The notes: generated from the sequence alone by a model not told the origin. A DNA stretch of 64,000 bases from Penelope pileata (GCA_013396635.1 WBMW01005527.1:789786-853785), one strand, 5' to 3'. Shown: positions 25,061 to 39,380, numbered from the stretch's first letter. Numbers and translations: made by a program.

Positions 25061-27353
25061 AATATCTTCCTTGGAGTTAAATCAATAAAACCAGTTCACT
25101 GTTGGCTTTTTTGGTTTGTTGTGTTTTTTTTTTGGTTTTGTTTTCTTTTTAAACCTCATTTTTGACCTTTTCCTTGCTCTTTGAGGTGAACGCACTTAAG
25201 GTTCTCCTTTTGTCTTAACACAACAAAATTCCTATAGGCAAAGGTGAAGAAGCCAGTACCTCACGCTATCTACCAGTGACAATCTGAACTCCAAGTACAT
25301 TTGTATGAGTGCAATAAACTCCTCTAGCTTCTTTCCTCTACCACAGTTAAATATATGCAGTTTTCTCTATGCAGCTGCTCAATAAAACATAACAGGCCTT
25401 CTATTTGGAGATCTCCTTCACCCCTCCGACAGGGACTGGCTTGTCAGGATGAACTGGGTCCGAAAATTATAGGTCAATGAAACAAATCATGATTGTTTCC
25501 TCCACATAAAGTTTGCCTTGTAACTACTTCCAGGATTTTTATCTCAAGTACAAAGATGAGCAACTTCATGAGCACGTACACCTTTGTTAACAACTAGACA
25601 TAGAGTGAAAATGACTTAACTAAAACTTATTTCAGGTGGCTTTCCTGCAATACTCTACAAGGAGATTAACGATGGCAGAAGTTGACAATTGCTGTGCAAT
25701 CTGTGCTGCTTTGGCTTTACTGCTGTCTGATCCAGTGTGAGGCAGACCAGATAACTGAGTGTCCTTCAGCCTTTCAGCTCCCTGAGACAGTGCTGGCAGG
25801 TGACATACGTTTGGAGAAGGCCATTCTTCATGCTCTGCATTTTGCTCTGGTAGTTGACAATAGTGCATTTTGCTACTTCTGGTTATTTTCTGTGTTGGCT
25901 AGATAGTGATAATTTTAGGGTTGATATCTGACTGGTGGGTGATAAGTGGGCAGTATGGTGCTTGGGAAAGCACATTTAGTTACATAAGCGTTCCTGGCTT
26001 CATACTACTTTCTCTGCTGTATGCCCTGCCAAAGCATTTTGCCTTCATCTGCTCACAAAGGGCTGCGGTAACTTCTAAATTCATGGCAAACTGGAAGACT
26101 TTTAGCTGCGTTGTTTGGTGTGTGTGGAATTCCTTTGAAAAAGTATGTTCCTATGGATGGTGGTTAGTTTCAAGGCTTAGTAGTCGGGCTGAGTGACAGA
26201 AAATTGTTTGCTTTCTTTCAAGGCTGGTTTTCTCCATCTCTTTGCCACCAGTCAGAGCATACACATCAGGCACGTATTTCTACTTCAGACACTTGATGCC
26301 TACCTGTGGGCTAATGGAAGGAGGAGGGTGTGCTACGCTGGCAGGAGTAGCTCCTATGGCAAACCTCTGACAGAGTAAGGCATTACTAATTCCAGTTCAT
26401 GTTACAAATGTCTCTTTGTGCATCTAATGTCTGTTTTATATATTTCTGACCTTTATTTCATGGCCTTTATCACCATGGTATCTAAGTGCTGAAAGGAGAT
26501 TTTTAGCTTTGTAGGCTTTAGATTATTGATTTTTCCTGTAACTGTCTCCTCTGATTCAAGGAAAAAGAGAAATATGTAATTTTAACTAGTGGAACACGTA
26601 TCGCAGCCAAATTCAATATTAATGTGCTAGATAGGCATACATCAAATATTACCTTTTAATACCCTTATCATTGCTTTTAATGCACTTCTTTGTTCTGCAA
26701 GCTCAATATGTGGAGGATTTTTTATTTTTAAGTAAGATGTTAAATGGCATTTCGTGTTGATTCTCAGCTCTTTAATAGGTGTCTGCTATCAATAGCAGTG
26801 GCCTGGAGGCACACACTGAAACCACGCTGCCTACCCCATTTCTTTAACTGGAACTGTGCTCACACTTGTAACGTGGACGTGATATTAATTAAAATAAGTT
26901 CGTAGGAATCATATGTGAGTCCAAATTTCTGTAAATAGAAATGTCTGTGATGCTAGCAGGGAGCTGGACTTCAGGTCCCTTCTTTGTTGCACTGTTTACG
27001 CTGTGCTGTGTCCTCAGGTGGAGATCTGCAGAAGCCTTTGTTTCGGTCTCTTCCTTGAGGAAAATAGACTGTGCTATTCGAAGATGTGGAATATTTTAAA
27101 AGAATTAATCAAGTTGTGTAATGGTTGCTATTCAGCTAATCACACTCAAAATGGCACATGGTTGTAAAGATGTCAAAGAGATACCCAGAACACCTACTGT
27201 TTGAGCTCTTCCCTTTCTCATTAAAATAAACTCTTATGGCCCAGCTAGTGTAATCATGTGATAAAATACTCAAATTAAGAGCATTTAATAAAAAAACATG
27301 GTGGGGAGCTTTGTTAAGGATCTTTTTAGTGTATTTTTGCATTTGTGCTAAGG

Positions 27354-27420
27354 ACGTTAGAAATAATTTAATCATTGCCTGATTATAAGAACGTTAGAAA
27401 TAATGGGATCATCGCCTTAT
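27354..27420. repeat. Imperfect tandem duplication, about 37 bp
   Basis: ACGTTAGAAATAAT begins both 27354 and 27391. The following bases still match at most positions (25 of the first 30). This is a local duplication with some divergence and no coding frame of interest. Confidence 0.75.
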
Positions 27421-29107
27421 CACACGTGGGCTAATTCAGAGGCTCGTTATTTGTCAAGCATTAAGCATCAAATCAATTTGGCTTGATACTTGAAAGCAGG
27501 ATATTTAAGATGAAAGTTGAAGTGAAGATTAAGAAGTAAGATTAAGCCCGTTTATTTCAAACGAGCAGAACAATCTTGCTTGCTAAAGTCATGCCTGCAA
27601 ACAGATAGGTGGATAAAGTCAGTCTTGATCTAATGTCCTACAAAGTGGTGATAAATTGTAGGAATGGCTTATGAGTTTGGATATAGCTCTCTTTTCATTG
27701 TCTTGAAGTCCTTAATTTTTGTGATCCACAATTAGGTGGTTGTTGGTTTGTTTGTTTTTTTTACACATCCTTCCTTTACTGAAAATATCTTTCAGTTGGT
27801 TTTTAGAAGTGATTACTTCTGTGCAATCTGTGATTTCTCAATACTCTTTTTGTGATTTAAAAAAAAAAAAAAAAGTGAGGGCTGAATTTCAAAAGCATAA
27901 AGAATTTCAGTGACTTGCTCTGCTTGTTCTGTAGCAGTGCATGTGTGTCTTTGGAGTCCTCTGTTTTTACTACAGGAGTGTGTTCCTTTGTGTATAAAAG
28001 CAGATTCATGGTATGAAACTTCCAAAACTAGAGGGGGAGGATAGGACAAAAGATCAATTCTTTTAATAGGGAGTTTGATGGGGTTCTATCAGTTTCCTCC
28101 TAAGAGAATCTTGGATTAGGAAGCTTTTAACAATGTTACAGGAAAATGGATGTGTTAATTGTGTTGGTATGTTCCTCTGATGTTATTTCCTGGTGGAATT
28201 TTGGTTTGCTGTACTTAAGAACTTGGTTGAGACAATCTGGATTTAAAAAAATGTTTGGTCGGGCATTTTGCATTTTGTAAAACCAATTCATTTTCCACTT
28301 AATTATTTTGAAATTCTTTGTTTCACCTGCTCTGCAGACGTGACAGCTTATAAACCCATTTGGTTGTTTTACATCCAACTGTGTAAAAGGCAGAGGAGTC
28401 TCTGCTTCACTTCTGCAGTACTACTGAAAGGGTCAGAAGCTCTGGAGCTCAGGGTACCACCTCTCAGCGAGCGATTCGTGTGCCTCCGGTGTGCAATCAG
28501 GTGGGCTGAGTCTCAGGTGAGCCATAAAAGAGATGCCACTGCAGGACAACCAGGTATTTGACTCACTCCTGTGGGCTTTGAGGTTGCAGAATCGTCTTTG
28601 GGCATTAGGTTTTGCCTTGCATGTCACAAGATGCATAGGGATATATTAGTGGGAAAAGGATCCTGCATATTTTATGCTTGCTGAATTAATCTTATTTAAT
28701 AGAAGCTGTCAGACAACATTACTATAATTTATTTACATAACTTGAGGGATTTACTTCACATTAGTTTAACCTTGCAGAATGTGTAATGTGTATTTGTGCC
28801 ACTGCCCTCTGTTTCCTGCAGTCAGCCTGCTCAAGTGTTTCTCAATTTGTGATTGATCTGTCTTCTGGCTGCTAATGTGGGGGGTGAATGTAAGCACTGT
28901 TGTTACAAAGATCTGATACTTGGAGCTCTCTTTATTGTAGCATGTATTCAATTAAACTAACTGCTGTGCTCACAATTCAGTAAAAAATACGTTCTAATTA
29001 CATTCTTTTTCTCATAAAGCATGCTATGTTGACCTTTTATATGAAGTAAAGATCTATACTTTTAAGAGAGAAAACTGAATTTTTTTCAGGGTGTTTTGTG
29101 TATATTG

Positions 29108-29172
29108 AAAGGTTTTTTTTTGTTGTTGTGTTTGTTTGTTTGTTTTTGGATTTGTTTTGTTTGTTTTTTTTT
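29108..29172 (+). repeat. T-rich (TTTG)n low-complexity tract
   Basis: Runs of T are interrupted by single G every 3-4 bases, including several TTTG units in a row. It is a simple repeat, or possibly the degraded complement of a poly-A-rich tail. No retroposon body is visible next to it. Confidence 0.75.
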
Positions 29173-32100
29173 AGTGTATTTTTCCTTGAGACAGAGACAT
29201 GGTGACCTGCTATTTGAATATGTTGTTTTCGTAGGTGTACTCCACTTGTGAGGAAGTTAAAGCACAGCAGAGCAGCTATGGCAAAAGCTCTCAAAAGCTC
29301 TCTCTGCCCAGTCTGAGAGAGAACCCAGATCCTCCTGCTCTTCAGGTTTTTTTTTAATATTGACATGAAGTGTAGAATCTATAGAATATATAGATGAAAT
29401 TGTCATTAAATTGAAAATCAATATAACATGCTTTGTATAATTTGTGAAGGACAAGCATAGGAAAGCTGATCTTTCCCCATACCCTCTGATACGGCATTTT
29501 GAAACAGTGGTCATCCCCTTAGAAGACAGAAATTAGACCTGGAAAAACAAAAAGGAGCTCCTTTTTTTTTAAGGAGAGAGGGCATTGGGTAACTCGTGCA
29601 GGAAATCTGTCACCTGTCAATGCTTTTAGAGGCAGGGAGGTGGAAAGGGACACAAGCATGTTCCCTGTGCAGTAGTTACTGAATGAGAGACTGGAAATAG
29701 GATGTTCATACAGCCTCTCCTTTCCAGAATAGAAAATCCTATTACCTCATTATGGGCTATGGGTAACAAATTTGAGAACAAATTTGTTTAGAGTGGAAAA
29801 TGCGGAGAGGGAAAGATGTTTGATGAAACCAAGAGGTGGCTTGAAGCACAGAAGACTTCTCAGAAGGGAAGATTATTCTCACTGCAACAGTAAAAATAAG
29901 AAATCACCCCTGCAGTTGTTTCCAGCACTTCAAAAACCTGAATAAAGGGCCTGTTCCTGCCAGCAGCTCGGCTATGCTCTCCTCAGTGCAGGGCTCTGCC
30001 TTTCCCTTTGGTTCCAGCCTGCCTTCCCTCACCAGCGACTGCTCTGCTGTTGCACTGTGGCTGGGAAGCGTGGTTCTGGCTTCAAGGCTGAAAGGGAACG
30101 AGAAGAAAGAAAAGTGATAAGCTGCTGCCTAAACTGGTATCCCTGTGATGAACAGTCTACATCCTAACTAATAAATTATTTTGATTTTTGCTCCCTTTGC
30201 TGCATAAGGGAGAGACCAGCTCCTATTTCTATGTACGGCATGAGCAAGGATATGGAGTGGTTCGCCCTAAGGAAATTCATCTCTGATGTAAACAGGAGAC
30301 CCCTTTTAATCACTGAACTGTGATTACACTGAACCGTATTCTTTTCAGTATTTTGCATTCAGACTTTCTCTTGGGCATAGACCAAGAAGATATGAAACTC
30401 TCTGGCCTCGTTTTCTGACCTGTGTTCTTTTGCTCCCTTGCCATCTGTTCCTCCTTTGCCAGTGGTGGCAATGTCAAGGAGAAGCTCAGGACTTCAGAGT
30501 GAGCTGAAAGTTTTGCTCCAGAAGCACCTGATGTGTGTTCTGGAGGAGGACAAAGCTTCACAGGCAATGTCTTCCTCAGACAAACTTGCAAGTGATGGGG
30601 TTTCCTCCTGCATTGCCACTACTGTAGCTGCATCGTGGAGATGCTACCCATGGGAAGACTTCAGTGGAAAGGCAGAGAAGTCATTGCAGAACTCAAGCAG
30701 ACTTTTGTCTGGCAAGAAATGAAAACCCTGCTCCTCTAACTTTGGAACTTCGTTAAAGAAGAAGCACAAAAATTGAGGGCCAGATGCTGTGCAGTTTCAC
30801 AAACTCTGCGAGGGTCAGTGCCGTTGCAACAATGCTCCATGTGATGGTACACGCCACGGAACTTAACCCTGTGGAGACAACAACGTAGCTGGAGAAATAT
30901 TTATGGTTGCAGTTCCTTGAATCAATTTTATTGGATTCTTGCTAGGTTTTCCTATCTCTGTTCTTTTGCAGCCATTTCTGCTTATGGAAGTTTCCTTGAT
31001 TAACAGAAATATTGTCACAATTCTTTCTCACAAGGGACTTGTCATGAAAGACCAATGAAGTTTCTTTTCATCAGGGTAGCACTTAAATGTTTAGTTGTCC
31101 AAAGGTGTGCTGCGCAATAGTTCTGAATTTCCTTTTTGTTTCATTTCTCCGCCTTTTCAATTTTGCTTTTCATATTCTTTATTTCTTTGTTTGTTCCAGT
31201 TAAAATCTTGATTTTCTGTATATCTTCTGTCCACAGTCCTCTAGAGCATTAGTTAACAACAAGATGAAGGAGGGTATTTGATGGGTCTGTGGCTGGCTGT
31301 TGTAGAACAGACTGGCATTTCCTTACTTTCTCTTAACGACTGAAACCTTTTAGCAGGATGTGCCCCAGCTCTTCTCTGTGTGCATCCCACTTTCTTTTGT
31401 ATTTCATCAGTTTTATTTCAGTTTTCCAAGTATTTATTTTATTTAAAGCCCACGAGCTATTTATTTAACTAGTGGTAGTGATGCCATGTTCTCCCAGTGC
31501 AAAATTTGAAGTTTTTAACATTCTTATAAGAGTGGAAAAACCTCTTCTTGTTACAGTACCTCTCTGTTTATTTGGAGCATGATGGAAGTATAGATTTAAT
31601 AGAATAAATGTGTATTGTGCCATAATATAGCTACATATTGAGTACTATTTCATATTTTATTTGGAAGGATGGACTTGACGTACTTGCACAGTCTTGAAAT
31701 CAAGCAGACTTCTCACAAAAAGGAGTTTGTGAGATAGCAGTGGAGTTCAGTGCCTGAGCTGAGCTGTAATGTGCTGTTAGCTGAGCAGCTGACTCCCCAG
31801 CCCTCGGATGTGATTGCGTTTCTCCCCTTCCTTCTCTAGCTGAGTTCTGACAAACTCTAAGATGAATATGTTTAATGAAACTTCCTGTAGCTCTTGCCCC
31901 TCATCCTAATATATGTTGGATCAGTTTGTCTTTCTGCCGATCCGTTCTGATGGTTTGTGATTAATTTTTATTTTTTTAAGAGTAACGTGGGCTCAGTTGT
32001 TGGGCAAAGGAGCATTTATCAAAAGATGAGGTTTGTTACAGCTGTATGTTTGAGGAAGTTGCTTTTCCTGGAAAATGCATATTTGGTTGGCTCTGTGATT

Positions 32101-33865
32101 TTAAACATGCTCTAAAGCTTTACAATTCTTTACTTCATTAAAAGCTCTCGTATTAAATTCAAAACTAGGGTTAATGAGGAAAATGTAATAAATGCAGGCT
32201 GAGAATTGAAACCATTAACATTAAGAGAACGCGTTTATTTTTTTGTAAGTATTTTAATTGAAAAACTTAAAAGAGAGTACTTACTCTGCAGGGGATAAAG
32301 GAAAGGGTGTCAGACAAGGTGATGGTAGGAGAAGGGCTGGCATGGAGGGACTTGGGCTTTTGAGACCTGCCTGGGTAAGACTGGCAAAGGGGAATGAATC
32401 TCTCTCTTGCTGCTTGAAGTTACAGTGATGGGCAAAGAGTCGGAGAGGGGCCCTGTGGTGGGAGGTGGCATGGGACTGACTGGGCTTTTCCATTTCTTTA
32501 GGCATTCAGGGTCAGGAAAGAGTTATGTAGCTTCTCGTGGTTTGTCGTAATTATTTCGAAAAAGCATGGTAATATTCCAAGTGTTCAGTTGTAAATGAAA
32601 ACAGCTACAGCAGTTTCTAGTTCTTTATCTGTGCCCTGCCACAGAGCTAGGGCTGTACCTTGGCTGCTGATTCTGAGATAGAGGCATTGCTGATACTGTA
32701 TCTGTATGCGTCCTCCTATCTTCCAGCTGCATGCCCTTCCCTTTTCAATTTGACCACTGAGATACTGTGGAAATCCTGCTTGAAACTTGCATCTTATATC
32801 GATTGTTTCTTTCCTCTCTCCCCCCCTCCTCTTTTGAAAGGAATATAGTAGCAGTTGGAGGAAGTAGGAAATCAAATTCAGGCACAGGAGCTGAGCTGTT
32901 AAAATTTGATGATAATAGCTGACACAGAGGGGAGTGAAGATAAGCTCTTTCTAAGAATAATGGTAATACATATAAGCAAGTCATAAACTGATAATGGTGC
33001 AGACTCTCATGGGGTTGTCTTCCTCTCTGCAGCTAAGGACAGGCTGCGATTCGCTTGTGCTTCAAGGAGGGTCTGGAGGGCTGTCTGCATCCTACGTGAG
33101 AAAGGGGCACAGGGGTGTCTGCTCATCATTCTTAGAGATCCTAATTCTAGTCCCTGACAACATATCTACCTGTGTTATTTGCAGGCTTGGCGCTGGAGCA
33201 GTAGTATCCATTTCCTCAGAATACAAGTTTATGGCAGTATCAAGGATTGTTAACTGAATATTTGATTACAGAAAATTAAAGGGAGCATTAGCAATTGTAA
33301 CTTGGAGGTGATCTTCAAATTCTGAGAGCATCAACTTATGCATTTAAACTTCTAACTGGAGCCTGAAGTAAATTGCTGCCAGATAATAGCTAAGCAGTGT
33401 CCAGCAGGCACTTCTCATATGCATCTCATTAAAGTTCTATTTATATTCTTTTGTAATTAAAAAATAACCAACTTGGAGCTATGTAGTTATGCCTGTGTTT
33501 TCCCTGTGTTGAGCCCATGCTGTTGTTGCCATTTCTTCTGCTGTTCCTTTGTACTCTTTCTTACATCTTTTTAAATTCTGCCTCAGTTTCGGTCTCCATA
33601 TTTGCTGGTCCATGTGGAAGTTGGTACCAGATCAGGATTTAAGAGAGGGAGCTCATGGATGTGGAAACCACTTGGTGAATAAATTGCGGTTCTCTCTAGT
33701 TTCATTCATAATTAAGAAGAGTGGCTATTCTCTCTTTAAGAGCACATAACTTCTGACATATCTATTTAATGTTTTTCTTAATATCTTTACCATTGCAAAG
33801 AAAGAAGCTGAGGGCAATCTAGGCAGAAGTGTGTTCTTGCACTGGTACTGACAGTTGGAGGGAGC

Positions 33866-33898
33866 TCCCCTGGCTGTGCTGCACACGCAGCCAGGGGG
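33866..33898. repeat. GC-rich 10-bp inverted repeat
   Basis: CCCCTGGCTG (33867-33876) and CAGCCAGGGG (33888-33897) are perfect reverse complements. A flanking T-G pair lies at 33866/33898, and a T-G plus a G-C pair extend inside (33877/33887, 33878/33886), leaving a 7-nt loop. It is one of the few strong GC-rich stems in the window. Confidence 0.8.
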
Positions 33899-35937
33899 AC
33901 CAGCTTCCAGAATAACCCGAGTGATGTCCTTGAACGTGTGATGGCACGGGTCTGGTGCTCTCTTCCTCTTCAAAGGCTGCTGAGAGCACGTGGAGTGTGC
34001 CGTGGCACTTCACACCTTCATCTGGCTTTCAGATAAAATAGTCCTTTTCAAAATGTCTTTACAGCACTCAAGCTATGACCTCATTATTTGTTTATTATGG
34101 GGAGCAAGTTATTCTGTGTAGTAGGGAGGAGGTGCAAAGGCTGACACTCATTTTAACTGTTTAGAAAATAAATACAGAACTTCTTATTTTGCATACGTAT
34201 GAAATACCTAAATAAGGTTGTATTTTCGAGACAGGGAGGACTATGAGGCTACCTATCCATTCAGACGGCTTCTTCAGCGGTGTTTTTTCCTTTCGGTTAA
34301 AAAACAAAAAATCACAAGGGAGAAAAAGAACAGCAGCAAACAAATGAAAAAAAAAAAAAAAAAACCAGCCCCACCCAAACCTCACCTCATTTATTTCTAC
34401 CTGCTGTTCCTTGTGGTGTTTCCTACTTTGTCAGTAAGTACAGAGTTGGGAAGATGTCCATTTCCTACTACAAAAGTTCCTGTATGCTCCCTTTTCTCAG
34501 GGTTGTCAAAGGGGATCGTCTTGCCTGAGTAAAACTTGTATTTAATGAGTCTGAATCTTCATCATAACTTTATTGCTTCCTAAATCGTTTTTCACTGTTA
34601 TTTTCCATAAATATTGACATTCCCTTTCAAGTTTTCTTGAGTATGCTTGTGGGAGGTTTTTAGTTTTGTTTTTGCCTGTCTTATTTTTCCTGTGGAAATA
34701 GAATGTGCCCTTGCTAGATTTCTGAGTGCACTAGGATTAGAACAAAAGCTTTTGAAGGGAATGCACTCTGCTTAGGGAGAGGAGTTAAACTTCCACATCA
34801 GACTAGTTGTGGCAGCAGGAGAGCCATTTAAATTGCTTTTGCTACTCCATTTTCTTATTATGCCTCATTTGGTGACAGTTTGTTTGCTTCATCTTTCAGA
34901 TTATCTTGAATTCTTTTTTCCTGTTTACCAGCTGAACACGTTTCTTTGTAAATAGAACATTCTTGCACTCATGTCAATGACTCTTGAATTTTCCAAGTGC
35001 CTATTAGAAGTTACTTTCAGCTTAAGAGGTCACAACAATATCGCAGATGCACAGATTGCTATCCGATTAATACAATTATCAACATGCAGAAATTATGAGT
35101 TGAGTGTTTGCATTTGAATATAGCTTTTATTTTAATGCACAGTTTGAAAAGCTTATTTTAGGGAGGCAAGTTTGAATTAAAAATGTTTCCAAGGAATGAT
35201 TTGTATCTCTTTTGTGGATCAAAGCAGCAGAAACCATTTAACAATTTGTCTGTCTTTAATGAAATCTAATGGATTTTCTGCATTTCTCTAAACAATAACT
35301 TGACACAAGTCTATTATTTGTTTTTAATGCCGTAAAAGCCAGTGTTACATTACTTGGTGTTCTTAAGGCTTCAACAACAGAGATTTTTATTATGTTAAAA
35401 ATACAAGCAATTACGTTTGACAATGTGGATGCAAACTTGAATTGGCAGCCACTTCAGCATTCTCACTAAGAAAAACATTAGGCTTGTCTATTAAAAATAT
35501 TTCTGTAATTTATTTTTCATAAAGTTCAGCCCTGCCACAGAAGCCTCCTGTCTCCTTTGCAGCTAACTTTTTGCAGACTGCTTTAAACATAAGGTGAGAA
35601 ACACCTTCTGGGGATTAGCTTGCCCCAGCAGAAAGCTCAGGTTCCGCTGATATCAGGAAAGAGCTGGAATTAGATGGGAGCTTTCTGAAGATCAGTACAA
35701 CACATGAAAAATTTGATGTACTAAAGCATAGTCTGGTCCTAATGCAAGAAGACAGCAAGAATGTGAGCTCGGTGTAGATGTGCTGATGAAGAACTGCTCC
35801 ATTCCTTCTTTCTTGGGTAAAACCTGATTCTAACAGCCAGCCTGGTAGGGTGATGTTTGAGCAGCTCAGTATGTTTATAGCCCTGTGTGTGTGTTGCATT
35901 TGTTTACCTGTATCAAATGGTAGAACAGGGAGATCTA

Positions 35938-36030
35938 GAAAAAGGTGTCCCTGCCCGTGTCAGGAGGGTTGGAACGAGGTGATCTTTAAGGTCCCTTCCA
36001 GCCCAAGCCTTTCTATGATTCTGTTCTATG
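35938..36030 (+). mobile_element. CR1 retrotransposon 3'-end fragment
   Basis: The sequence shows the closing part of CR1: the 'GTGTCCCTGCC...GGAGGGTTGGAAC...GATCTTTAAGGTCCCTTCCA' type tail, then degenerate octamers ending at 36030 (TTTCTATG, ATTCTG, TTCTATG). CR1 elements insert by target-primed reverse transcription and are usually severely 5'-truncated, which fits a fragment under 100 bp with an intact 3' end. No coding part remains beyond a few terminal codons. The exact 5' border is uncertain by about 10 bp. Confidence 0.88.
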
Positions 36031-37927
36031 AAACATTTAATTCCATGCTTTTGGGATGGAGAAAAGTGAAAGTTCGGAATCCAATCAGTTTACGTATGCA
36101 AATATGTAATGATGCACTAAATGTTATCTAGTTAATTTTTCTTCCACGGGTGATCAGGGTGACATATGGGCACAAGCTGATTACCTAATAACTGGATAAA
36201 TAATCTCCCCAAAACAGAAGGCATGTCTTGGTGTATTAAGGTGTCAGCCATTCTAGCATGTGACTTGATCTGTATCCATACAAATCATCTTCACTCAAGC
36301 AGTCAAATTATTTTTTTCGCTTAGAGAGCAAGAATATCTTCTGAGAAGAATATTTTGATTTCTCCCACAATGCTATCTTTGCAGAAAAAGAAGAATGTGC
36401 ACCCCAAGGGCAAGGAACCCTTCAAATCTCTTGATGCTTTCAGCCAAACTCTTACTTTTTTAATTGCAACAAATATCTAGAAATTCTAAAGAAGTGATTA
36501 TAACAGGCCTAAAAAACATATTCTGACTTATTTTACCCTTCTCATTTCTAGCTTTCTTCAGACAGAAAATGTATTGACTTACAAGAATGTTTGACAGTAC
36601 TGTAAATGTTAAATATGAAGACTTTTTAAAAGTTAAATCATAGTTCATGTGTTTGCGTCAGAAACCTGCCATTCAGAGTTGCTTATTATGAGCTACGATG
36701 GTTCTATTGGAGATAGATAAAGATGAAGTGCAACATTTGGGTACTGGAAATGTCTCAAATACAGGATGCTGCAAATAAGGAAATTATAGAGGCTGGAAAG
36801 CTATTCAGAAAATCCATTTGAATAATGAATTCTTTTATGTAGATAGCAATGTATTTTTGGACAATGTGCTAATAAACACAGACAGAATGCGTTTAATAAA
36901 TGAGCAATTAAGAACCCTTTTGCAGTGTTTTGGTTAACAGGTCAAAAATGCAGTGATCTGTCCTTTGTTGTGTGTCTAGAAATCGATAGAAGGGTAGAGA
37001 ATTTAAGGCTGACTGCAGAAAGATTGCTCTGCTTTGCATGCAATAGAGGGTGGTGATTATAATTATCAGCTATAACAGCGTATTCCCAGAGTCGGAGCAT
37101 TTGGAGAAGATGACAGAATGGCAAGGGCACCAGGTATAAGGTGCTTCCTTCTAAACCTATTAGGACTCTGCAATCCCAAAACTTTGCTGGAATCAGGGCA
37201 GTCATTCTTCCGTGTCCTCTCTCAGGCCTTCTGCCTGTCGTTGAAACATATGCTCCTAAATCTCTTTTAGGAGAAGAACTAATTTTCTTAGAATCTTTTA
37301 AACTTAGATGAGAAAAGCGCACCTGTGCACTTCCAGCTGGTTGGCCATTAGATGATCTCACTTCTAGTCAAATCTGTGGAAGGCAACAATCTCATGATTT
37401 CTTAGCCTACAAAATGTCAATAACAGAGCACTCTAATAAATGAAATTTATCGATGATCACCTCTTCCTCCCTATTATAGCATGTTTCAGCTCAATTTCAT
37501 TTCAATTTCTGGCTTAAATATGAAGTGTCAGCAACATCTCCAGCATCCACCTTGCCTCCATTACCCACTAATCTTGTTTTATGTGGATCATTCCTGATGC
37601 TTTGTACATTTAGCCAGTAATCAAAGTTGTACAACAATAAGCCATAGTTTCACACAAAGTAACTGAAATCTCTTCGAGGTAATAACGTCATTTGCTGATT
37701 AATTTGCCAATTCATTTAGTGTTCATTTTGCATTAAATAAATAATATCCAACAATCACTCAAACATTGATGACATTTCTGCTTAGCTTCACTGGTAAAGC
37801 TAGTGGAATAAAATCGTACCGCAAATGGAATTTGTTTATGCAGGAGTTTGGTCTTAAGCTGGGGAAAAGTAGTTGGAATGCGGAAATACAGCCCCATCTT
37901 TACTTACAGGAAAGCATACTTCAGTCT

Positions 37928-37953
37928 TCTGATTCACTGAGAAGTGAATCAGA
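37928..37953. repeat. Perfect 11-bp inverted repeat, 4-nt loop
   Basis: TCTGATTCACT (37928-37938) and AGTGAATCAGA (37943-37953) are exact reverse complements around GAGA. Pairing ends sharply at both outer sides. The arms carry TGATTCA/TGAATCA, which differ from a perfect AP-1 site. No transcript or gene context is visible. Confidence 0.85.
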
Positions 37954-39380
37954 CAGATGGAGTTCTTGGGGGAATTGTCAAAGGGATTCTGTCTGTCTGC
38001 CTGGAGCTGCCATAAGTGTTGAGCTGTTGTTATCTCTGGTAATGACGTTAGCTGATGGAGAAAGCGAGTGGTGAGGAAAACAGGCAGATGTTCCATGGTT
38101 TCTGCTTTTCTTCTAAATGCAAAATAAAATAACACCCTAAACCACCTTGGAGCCTGACACAGAAGTGTCAGTGGAAAGTTCTATTCAGTGCTGTCCTCAG
38201 TCCTCTGAATTTCCGATGTTACGAAGTGCCATCTGATGGCAGCGCAGAGTCTGCAGCATGTGTAAGCGCAAGAAGCTTGACTGCAAAGACCTTTTTCCTA
38301 ATAATTATTTTTATCATCTTAAGAAAAACAGCAATGCTATAAAAAGATCAGATATTGTGCAAGTGTTTACTGTGTATAAGCAAATGACAGGGATTATCTT
38401 TGGTGTGCGGATTAAATAGCAAAAGAAATTAATATTCTTAATTAGGTTTCTGAGACTGAAGGACTTTTTTCAACATTTCAAGAAAATTTTAATCTTTCCA
38501 GCAATTACAAAAAGCACTTGCAGTGCCTTTGTGATGGGGGTGTTGTGCATGGGGTCTTTGCACGAGCCCATGCTGAGCAGGGTGCACACACCGAGCCCTG
38601 TCAGTAGAGCAGCTGAAGGCAGTGCTCAGTACTGAGGTCAGGATGGGTTTCCACTATGCAGCCTGTTCCGTGGGAGTTGAGTTCTGATGTCAATTCAGAG
38701 CTAATGGGCCCCAGTCTTTTGTCAAATATAGTTTAAGGAAGCAAATGTATGGGACTAGGATTTAGTGTTTTCAAATACAGCAGCTATATGGGAGTCAGGA
38801 CCCTGGACCAGACCTTCAGTTTTTCTATTAGCATCATAGATCTTTCCTTTAAGTACCTCTTTTTGGTGAGGGGTTTATTTTCTGGAGATTACACAGTTTT
38901 GTTCCTGCATAGTACTTGGAGATTTCCAAGCTACATCTCCATTTGTGTCAAACATATGACCTGCTTACACAGGTGTTGTCTGAAGTTGAAACTGTTGGAC
39001 ATTTTTTTTTGAAGAAATATCTGCTGATGGTGATAATTCTGTGAACTGCAAATTTTGAACCAGCCACTGAACTAATCTCTCAGTCTTCAACATACTCTGG
39101 GATTTTGAATTATTTTCTCTCTAAAAATCAATACCAACATGTGCACGTCATGCTTCAGAGGTGTCAGAAATATTTGTGTAATCGGTATTTAAATAATCTG
39201 GAAAGGTGATATGCACAAACTTGGACCAAGGGACACATCTTCCTTACATTTGACTGAGATTCTGTTAAGTGAGGTATTACTGTAGCAGCTTGTAGGAGGA
39301 AAGGAAAGGGAACGGAGCTGTGAAACCACTAATTTGCACCTTATGAATATTTACATGGAAAATAGTTTTTGAGTATTGGT

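Larger units (their letters stand above)
23986..35937. other. Non-coding stretch with low-complexity tracts
   Basis: No exon, RNA gene or classified interspersed repeat could be supported. Content seen: T/G-rich run at about 25106-25145; a wobble hairpin at 25008-25060; A16 at 27859-27874; an imperfect tandem duplication at 27354-27420; a (TTTG)n tract at 29108-29172; a GC-rich hairpin at 33866-33898; A18 at 34347-34364. The poly-A runs lack an upstream retrogene and flanking duplications that I could see, so they are treated as simple repeats rather than retroposon tails. Confidence 0.7.

Noticed and set aside
34347..34364. A18 run as a retrogene or retroposon tail
   Set aside because: No coding-like body, polyadenylation signal in the right place or flanking duplication was seen upstream. 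The same holds for A16 at 27859-27874.
36942..37361. 139-codon minus-strand open frame
   Set aside because: No recognisable domain, low-complexity-free but anonymous peptide, overlaps AT-rich non-coding-like DNA; consistent with chance.
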